From positions 124,001 to 188,000 of the forward strand of contig JADIYN010000014.1 of the NCBI GenBank assembly GCA_016705335.1: a stretch of 64,000 nt of DNA, read 5' to 3'. Shown here piece after piece: positions 56,938 to 64,000 of the stretch. Each line of letters opens with the position of its first letter. Position 1 is the first letter of the stretch. Source of the stretch: Draconibacterium sp. (GTDB lineage: Bacteria; Bacteroidota; Bacteroidia; Bacteroidales; Prolixibacteraceae). The notes beneath the pieces were generated by a model. The model was not told the origin of the DNA. It was given only the letters and a program-made list of their open reading frames with translations, and did no database searches. The position numbers were made by a program, and so were the translations under genes.

Positions 56938-59654
56938 TTAAAACTTAAAATTATAGGTTAACGACGGAACCGGAATACCAATTACCGATAGTTTATACAG
57001 TGAATAAAGCCTGTAATCGTTGCTTTCGCCCGGTATTGATTTTTTGTAATAAACCGAATACGGGTTTTTCCGACCGTAAACATTATAAACCGAAAAAGTC
57101 CAGCTTCCTTTCCACATTCGTTTTTCCGCAGGTTCTCGTCGAAAGTAATAGATAAATCAGCCCGGTTGTATGATGGCATTCTGTATTTATTCCTTTCGGA
57201 ATAATAAACCAACTGTTCACCAGCAAAGGCATATTTTATTTCCGGCAAAGTTACCGGCCTGCCCGAAATGAAAACAAAATTTCCCGAAACACGCCACCTT
57301 CTGCTGATATTGTAGGTTCCGGTAAACGAAAAATCATGTGGCCTGTCGTAAATACTGCGGTAATATTTTCCGTCCCAAAAATTTTCTTCATCAAACAGGC
57401 TTGTATTTTTTTGTTTTGTGGCCGAAAAAACATAGCTGGCATAACCAGTTAAACGCCCGATACTTTTTTTCCCACTTAGTTCAATACCATACGAATAGCC
57501 GCGGGTTGGAATTAATGCTGTTTCAATATATTCGTTCATTAAAAGCTGTGCGCCATTTTTATATTCAACTAAGTTTTGAAGGTTTTTAAAATAAATTTCA
57601 GCCGAAAAATCGATTTTATTGAACCAGGACTTGTTTTCAATACCAATTGCAATCTGGTCGCTGATCAGTGGTTTCATGTAATAATCAATTGTTTTCCATG
57701 TTTCGGCAGGCGAAATTACTGCGCTGTTACTCAACTGGAAAATATTTTGGCGGGTGCGCTGGTAATTCAGTTTTAATGTTGTGTTTTCATTAACATCAAA
57801 ATTGAAAAGCAGGCGGGGTTCGAATCCGCTGTAAGTGGCTGACACTTCGTTGGGACCGAATTCCAATGAGTCGGTAACGTTTTCAGGGCTTATCGGTTTT
57901 CCCTGTTCATAAATATAAACAACAGGCGTTCCAATATTATTGGCACGCGAGTAGCGCAATCCCGCCGAAAATGAAAAATTAGGCAACACTTCAAATTCAT
58001 CGCTGACAAAAGCTGCCCACTCCAGCAGTTTTTCATTGTCAAGTTTTTGATAATCAATTAAACTTATTTCTTCGAGAGGAACTATTTCTCCAGGTTCTAT
58101 ATAATTGTAATTGGCTTTAAAACCGGCTTCAACATTGTGACGCGGAGTAGGATGCCATTTAAAATAGTATCCTGCCGAGCTGTATTTCAGCATGTTATTT
58201 AATAAATATGCCTCTTCAGGGTTTTGATCTGCATAATCTGTCAGCCTGTAATTATACTCACTGTACGACAATTCCAGTTCGCCGTACAACGATTCGGCAA
58301 ATCGTGAATTAAGTGTCAGATTTCCCAGTTTACTGCCGTATTCATTCACAGTTTGCAAACTTGTGCTGAACTCATCGTTACTGAGGTAAGCCATCGCACT
58401 TATTTTATTGTGCTGATTAAATTTATAGGTTATTTTTCCCGATGCATCGTAAAAATTTGTTACGCTGTTGCTAATGTTTACATCAGGAATTTTCTTTAAA
58501 ATCCAGCTTGTGTATGAAGTACGGCCACCAACGACAAATGTTAATTTCTTGTTTTTTGTTAAAGGTCCTTCAAACGCAAGCCTCGAATTGATAAGCCCAA
58601 TTCCGCCATTAACCCGAACCAAATCAGTATTTCCCTCTTTAAAATCAACTTCCATAACCGACGAAACGCGTTCACCCAGTTTAACCGGAATTCCACCTTT
58701 AAAAAGACGGACATCTTCAACAACATCCGGATTGATCAGTGAGAGAAAACCAAAAAGGTGAGATGAATTAAAAACCGGGCTACCATTAATTAATATCAGG
58801 TTTTGATCGGAATTGCCGCCGCGAACGTTAAAACCCGATGACATTTCACTGACAGTTTGTACTCCGGCAAGCATTGTAAGCCCTTTCAACACATCAACTT
58901 CACCCATTAATGCGGGCATTTTTTTCATTTCAATAGTTGTCATTTGCACCATGCTCATTTGCGATCGGGGCAAATCGTGTTGAATTCCCAAAACAGTAAC
59001 TTCACCTATATTATGCGATTCCTCGTAAAGTTCAAAATCGGCAAAGCCATCTTCGATTAACTTAATTTGCGGGTTTGAATTTTCAAAACCAACAAAAGAA
59101 AGTTGCATTTGATGGACTCCGGTAGGTAAGTTCAGCTCAAATTCGCCTTTGCTGTTTGTTGTTGCACCTTTTTCAAGTTTGTTGTTATAAACCACTGCTC
59201 CGGTTAAAGATTCGCCTGTTTTTCCATCAAGTACACGGCCTTTTAAAGCGGCGGTTTTGTAGCGCCCAATATTTAAAGGGTCGCCAATTATCATCATTTG
59301 TGTTTGATTGTCAAATTTTGAACGCACATCCATTGATTTCCTGTAAACAATTATTCCATCATCCTGAAACAGCATAAAAGTGAGTTCGTGTTCGTAAAAA
59401 ACATTGTTCAATGCCTGAATCAACGGGGTATTTTCGAAAGTTTTTGTAATTGTGAAAGGTTCAACCCAACTCTCTTTATAGAAAACTTTTAATCCGTATT
59501 TATCATGAAGCAGGTTAAGAAAATCCCTGATCGGTTGATTTTGAAAGGTTTCATTAATTTTAATGTCATTTACCTTTTGGGCAAACGAACTACTGTTTAT
59601 AAAAATAAAAAGGACTACAACAAAAATAATATGGTTTAGTTTGATTGATTTCAA
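56938..59654 (-). CDS. TonB-dependent receptor with STN and carboxypeptidase-like domains (one frameshift near the C-terminus)
   Basis: About 905 residues. Signal peptide; STN/secretin short domain (LNLLHDKYGLKVFYKESW ... IIVYRK, residues about 40-105); carboxypeptidase-regulatory-like strand domain (LKGRVLDGKTGESLTGAVVYN ... about 130-215); plug (SQMSMVQMTTIEMKKMPALMGEVDVLKGL) and barrel. A missing A at 57121-57125 breaks the last strands; restored the protein ends YRLYSLYKLSVIGIPVPSLTYNFKF, with a terminal aromatic as in barrels. It imports a ligand through the outer membrane using TonB energy. The STN domain usually talks to an anti-sigma factor, but no ECF pair is nearby. First gene of a six-gene operon. 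Confidence 0.88.
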
Positions 59655-59877
59655 TATTTAATAGCCTGTATTAGTGTCGATTAGTTTAATATCCATAAAT
59701 TCCGGGATGTGTGAAATTGCTTTGTTAGATTGTCGCTGATTTAAATAGTTTAACAATGAATAATATTAAAGTTCAAGATTAGTAAAAACTGTTACCTTTT
59801 CTTTTGAACAGACCAATTTTTTTTCAATCTTGTTGAAAAAATAAATCGGGTTAAAAAACAACTTAACAACCTACAAA

Positions 59878-62426
59878 ATGAAACAAAGTATAGTGTTATT
59901 TCTTCTTGTTTGTTTTTCTCTGATTTCCGTTTCGCAGGAAAAACTGAATTATTTTTTACCGTCAGATGTTGATTATGATAAAAACATACCAACACCGGAA
60001 CAATTTTTCGGGCAGGAAATGGGTGAATGGCATTTAACGCACGACCAGATTTTGTTTTATATGAAAGAGATCGCGCGGGTTTCAGATCGTGCAATTATTC
60101 AGGAATATGCCCGTTCGTGGGAAAACCGGCCACTTGTTCACCTGATTTTTACTTCAGAAGAAAACCACAAAAATTTGGATGAATTAAAAGCCAAACACAT
60201 TCAATTTGCCAATTCAGCTGGAAATACCGAAAAATCTGATATTCCGCTGGTTGTAAATCTGGGTTACGGCGTTCATGGAAACGAATCGAGTGCAAGCAAT
60301 TCATCGGTTTTAACTGCTTATTATCTGGCTGCTGCGCAAGGCGAAAAAATTGATAAATTACTTGAAAGTACTATCATTTTAGTTGATCCGTGTTTAAATC
60401 CCGACGGATTTACACGGCACAGTACCTGGGCAAATATGCACCAAAGTGAAACTGCAACGGGCGACAACAACTCACGCCAGTTTAACGAAGTTTGGCCGGG
60501 TGGCCGGGGAAATCATTATTGGTTTGATATAAACCGGGATTACCTTTTATTGGTTCATCCTGAGTCTGTTGGACGGGTTGCCAAATTTCATGAATGGATG
60601 CCAAACATTGTTACCGACCACCACGAAATGGGCGCAAATTCAACATTCTTTTTCCAACCCGGTGTGCCAACCCGAAACAACCCGCTGACTCCGGAAAGTA
60701 ATTACATTCTTACCCATAAAATTGCTGATTTTCATGCAAAATATCTCGATAAAATTGGAACTGCCTATTTTTCGGAAGAACAGTTTGATGATTACTATTT
60801 TGGAAAAGGATCGTCATATCCCGACATTAACGGAAGCGTTGGTATTTTGTTTGAGCAGGCCGGATTCAGGGGACGCATCCGCGAAACTGCAAACGGAACA
60901 AGAAAGCTGACTTATGGAATTCGAAACCAATTTACAGTTACACTTTCAACGCTTGATGCAGCCATGAATTTAAAAGACGAATTGCTGCAAATGCAACAGG
61001 ATTTTTATTCGGATGCATTGAAATTGGCCGATAAAGACCCAGTAAAAGCCTACATTTTTGGGACTGAAAACAACATGGTGAAAACACAATATTTTATTGA
61101 ATTGTTAAACCGGCATCAGATTGATGTCTTTGCAAACGAAAAGGAAATCAGCAAAAACGGGGTTGTTTTTAAACCTGCAAAAAGTTTTGTTGTGCCACTG
61201 AAACAAAAGCAATTCAGGTTAATAAAATCGCTTTTCGACAAAGCAATAACTTTCGCAGACAGCACTTTTTATGATATTTCAACCTGGACATTCCCATATA
61301 CTTTTAATATTCTTTTTGCCGAAATTACTTCTTTAAAAGACATTCAGTATTCAAAAGAAAAAGTGGAAACCCAAAAACTGAAGGCAAAATTATTGGTGGA
61401 AAAAGCAAGCTTGCATATCTTTTCAGGTGGAATGAATATACTTCTCCGTCAGCGCTCTACCAGTTGCAAAAGGCGGGTTTAAAAACCAAAGTAGCAACCG
61501 AAAAATTCAGTTTTACTGTGAATGGAAACAAAGAGGATTTTACATTCGGAACCATTCAGATTCCGGTTAACGACCAGGATTTAAGTGAGAATGAAATTTT
61601 CGATTTGGTTTCTTCGGTTTCAAAAAATACAGGGATTGATTTTTACGGGTTATCAACCGGGCTTTCGCCGCAAGGAATCGATTTGGGCAGCAACTATTTT
61701 GCAGTTTTAGACAAACCCGAAATATTGCTTTTTGTGGGCGGCAGCAGTCGCAGTCCCGATGCCGGTGAAATCTGGCATCTTTTCGATCAGCGCTACAAAA
61801 TACCTGTAACTTTAGCCGATACAGAAGATCTTAGTTCTATTAATTTATCGGAATACAATACAATTATACTTCCCGGCGGTTCGTACAGCGAGTGGGGCAA
61901 ACAGGAAACTGACAACCTTAAACGCTGGGTACAACAGGGCGGAACATTAATCGCCTGTAAAAGTGCAGCAGCCTGGGCTGCCAAAAATGATTTTGGAAAA
62001 ACAAAATTTAAAAAAGATATACAACCCGATTCTACTTTAAATGTAAGTTATGATAGTCGCGAAAAAGACAGGAATATCAATGTAATCAGCGGGGCAATTT
62101 TCAATACAAACCTCGATATAAGTCATCCGCTTTGTTACGGATATACTGAAAATACCCTCCCGGTTTTTAAAACGGGAAATCAGGTTGCCGAACCGCTTGG
62201 AATAAAATATGCCGAACCTGTAAAATTTACTGCCGAACCTTTTTTAAGTGGGTTTGTATCGGATAAAAACATGGATCAAATTAAAAACGCCCCGGTTGTT
62301 TCGGTGCAAAATATTGACCGCGGAAAAATCATATGTTATCATGAAAACATGACCTTCCGCGGAATTTGGTTAGGCACCAACAAATTGCTGGCAAACGGAG
62401 TATTTTTTGGAAGTGTGATTCAATAA
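59878..62426 (+). CDS. M14-family zinc carboxypeptidase with C-terminal DJ-1/PfpI-like domain (one frameshift)
   Basis: About 849 residues joined. Signal peptide (KQSIVLFLLVCFSLISVSQ), then an M14 peptidase domain: zinc ligands HGNESSASN (His, Glu, about residue 137) and a later His region, INRDYLLLVHPES, DHHEMGANSTFFFQPG, and a catalytic Glu candidate in ILFEQAGFRGR. The C-terminal 200 residues hold an alpha/beta flavodoxin-like domain with ILPGGSYSEWG, similar to type 1 glutamine amidotransferases. A missing T at 61411-61412 joins 59878-61482 to 61464-62426 (SFAYLFRWNEYTSPSALYQLQ). Periplasmic peptidase; target peptide unknown. Confidence 0.85.
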
Positions 62427-62431
62427 ACTTC

Positions 62432-63692
62432 TTATTTTATCGACCTGAACATTCTGCCAAACCTGATTTTTGCCGGGAAATTTTTGTCTTTGTCCATCGA
62501 AAGCCAAATGAATTTTGCTTTTCCAACCACATGGTCTTCAGGCACAAAACCCCAGTAACGCGAGTCAGCAGAGTTGTGACGGTTGTCGCCCATCATCCAG
62601 TAATAATCGAGTTTAAAAGTATAGCTTTTGGCAACTTCGCCGTTAATTTTTATTTCACTTCCGCTCACTTCAAGTTTATTGTTTTCATAAACACTGATTA
62701 TTCGTTTATAAAGCGGCAGGTTATCAATTGTAAGTTGAACTGTTTTTCCTTTTGCCGGCAAGGTAATCGGGCCAAAATTATCTACATTCCACTGGTAATT
62801 TTTGTCCGACGGGAAAATATTCTGATCCCACTTCCCGGGCTCTTCTGTAAGTATTTCAACTGCTGTAACATTTGTAAACTCCTTCATTTTTGCCACATTT
62901 TCTTCGGTAAGCGGGAACATGTATTGTTCGCTCGAAAAAGCTTCGCGGTCGGCAACAGCAATATTCAATTTTTCCAAAGCCTTCGGATTAAGCGAAGTTC
63001 CGTTGGTTTTTACAATATAATTATGCTGCATTCCGGCAATTGATTTTTGTGGTTTGCCATTTACAAAAAGCTGTCCACGTTCCATTTTAATTTCGTCGCC
63101 AGGTATTGCAACACAGCGTTTGATATAGTTTTCACGTTTGTCAACCGGGCGCGAAATGACTTCCCCGAAATTGCGTTTGTCGCTCCAAACCCTGTCTCTG
63201 CCATACATTCGGGTTAATTGATAATAACTTTGCGCAGGAATATTCATCGCAACTGTATCACCTTCAGGAAAGTGAAACACAACCACATCATCGTTTTTGA
63301 TTTTTCCAAAACCAGCCAACCGTTTGTATGGGCTATTTATCCATTCAACATACGATTTTGTGCCTGTTGTTAACGGCATTGTGTTGTGTACAAACGGGAA
63401 CGACAATGGTGTATTTGGTCGTATATGCTTCGATAAAAAACAAACGGATAAATGATGCGGCAATTACCGCGAAAATAATGGCATCAATCCATTCAACCAC
63501 TTTAGTTTGCCTCCCATTTGGTGGGTTTTTCTTTTTCCAGAACGCCCAATGCACTTTTTCGGTAACATAAATATCGAAAATAACTGCGAGGCCAATCAGC
63601 CACCAAAAATTCCCCAACCAGATAACCCAAAGCAGGTACAACCCGCCCATTGTGCTAAATTTAAACCATTTATTTGAAAGTAATTCTTTCAT
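62432..63692 (-). pseudogene. lepB: Signal peptidase I with an internal deletion of the catalytic serine region
   Basis: N-terminal part (63692-63345) has two to three membrane helices (LYLLWVIWLGNFWWLIGLAVIF; WIDAIIFAVIAASFIRLFFIEAYT). The catalytic domain follows in another frame: PNTPLSFPFVHNTMPL, VWSDKRNF, ENYIKRCVAIPGDEIKM (catalytic Lys), and MMGDNRHNSADSRYWGFVPE. At 63417-63421 the sequence jumps from FIEAYT straight to PNTPLSFPF. In the family, about 25 residues including the nucleophile motif (Ser-Met, xPTSSMEK..) lie between. Roughly 75-80 bp are therefore missing, not a multiple of three. As written the gene cannot make active enzyme. Next to dapB, as usual in Bacteroidota. Confidence 0.85.
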
Positions 63693-63707
63693 TGTATTTT
63701 GTGTTTT

Positions 63708-64000
63708 TTAAATGTTCAGTAAATCTTTCATTGTGAGAATTCCCTTGCGGCCAATACAATATTCGGCGGCAAGAACTGTCCCAAACGCAAGTCCTTTGCG
63801 ACTTTTCGAACTGTGTGTAATTTCAATAAAGTCAACTTCCGACTCGTATTTTATTGTATGTATTCCGGGAACTTCACCAACCCGTTCCGATTTAATATTG
63901 ATTTCGTTTTCAGCAGGTGTTTTATCATTCACCCAATCTGTTTTTCCGGGAAGTTTTTCCAGTATATCATCCATCAGGCTAATTGCAGTGCCGCTGGGTG
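63708..64000 (-). CDS. dapB: Dihydrodipicolinate reductase, C-terminal part (start outside window)
   Basis: DapB reduces dihydrodipicolinate in lysine/diaminopimelate biosynthesis. The frame is open to the right edge; codons read PSGTAISLMDDILEKLPGK, the conserved KxDAPSGTA substrate-binding region, followed by the catalytic-domain strands (VGEVPGIHTIKYESEVDFIEITHSSKSRKGLAFGTVLAAE). It ends at 63708, 15 bp before lepB. Confidence 0.9.
   Translation of the reverse strand, partial: PSGTAISLMDDILEKLPGKTDWVNDKTPAENEINIKSERVGEVPGIHTIKYESEVDFIEITHSSKSRKGLAFGTVLAAEYCIGRKGILTMKDLLNI

Overview
The window looks like a chromosomal segment from an anaerobic or facultative member of the Bacteroidota, most likely Bacteroidales/Marinilabiliales-like. 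The evidence is low GC, C-terminal type IX secretion (T9SS) sorting domains, a TonB-dependent receptor next to a DUF4249 lipoprotein, a DUF5777 barrel, LVIVD and HYR/SprB repeats, and promoters of the TTTG / TAnnTTTG type. Taxonomy is inferred from gene content only.

Layout. 1-8.2 kb: carbohydrate use (tail of a rhamnosidase-like hydrolase, GH3 beta-glucosidase, SSS sugar symporter) plus a T9SS leucine-rich-repeat protein. 8.4-14.3 kb: a phosphoesterase, tRNA-Asp with a GIY-YIG gene, a degenerate tandem duplication of that tRNA/GIY-YIG unit, and a very large secreted metalloprotease. 14.6-18.6 kb: a nikR-family/larE/larC/larB/permease operon for the nickel-pincer nucleotide cofactor. 18.7-32.2 kb: a dense c-type cytochrome cluster (CcsBA maturation factor; cytochromes with 4, 7, 19, 7 and 6 heme motifs; a cytochrome b; a DUF5777 outer-membrane barrel; a broken mono-heme lipoprotein) ending with an FNR-like regulator that is flanked by two identical FNR-type boxes. 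32.4-41.7 kb: histidine biosynthesis (hisG, hisD, hisC, hisB, hisH) mixed with argB, purU, a TlpA-like thioredoxin and an EamA transporter, preceded by a His-rich leader peptide and an attenuator. 41.8-50.7 kb: GH105 hydrolase, LytTR regulator, NUDIX, UvrA, lytic transglycosylase and unknown genes. 51.3-59.7 kb: a six-gene cell-surface operon headed by an STN-type TonB receptor. 59.9-64 kb: an M14 peptidase, lepB and the 3' part of dapB.

How it works together. The cytochrome cluster holds all layers needed to move electrons from the quinone pool across the envelope (NapC-like and cytochrome b membrane parts, periplasmic multihemes, an outer-membrane barrel, a lipid-anchored multiheme), but no recognisable terminal reductase. 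I therefore propose a porin-cytochrome type conduit or respiratory chain with an unidentified acceptor, under FNR-like control.

A strong caution: about fifteen conserved genes carry single-base indels, mostly one base missing from an A/T homopolymer, and several carry more than one. This includes essential genes such as uvrA, hisC and lepB. Most look like consensus errors in a poorly polished assembly rather than real pseudogenes. I give merged gene spans and name the break points. The small lipo-cytochrome at 29.7-30.1 kb and the repeat at 9.8-10.3 kb are damaged well beyond this background.
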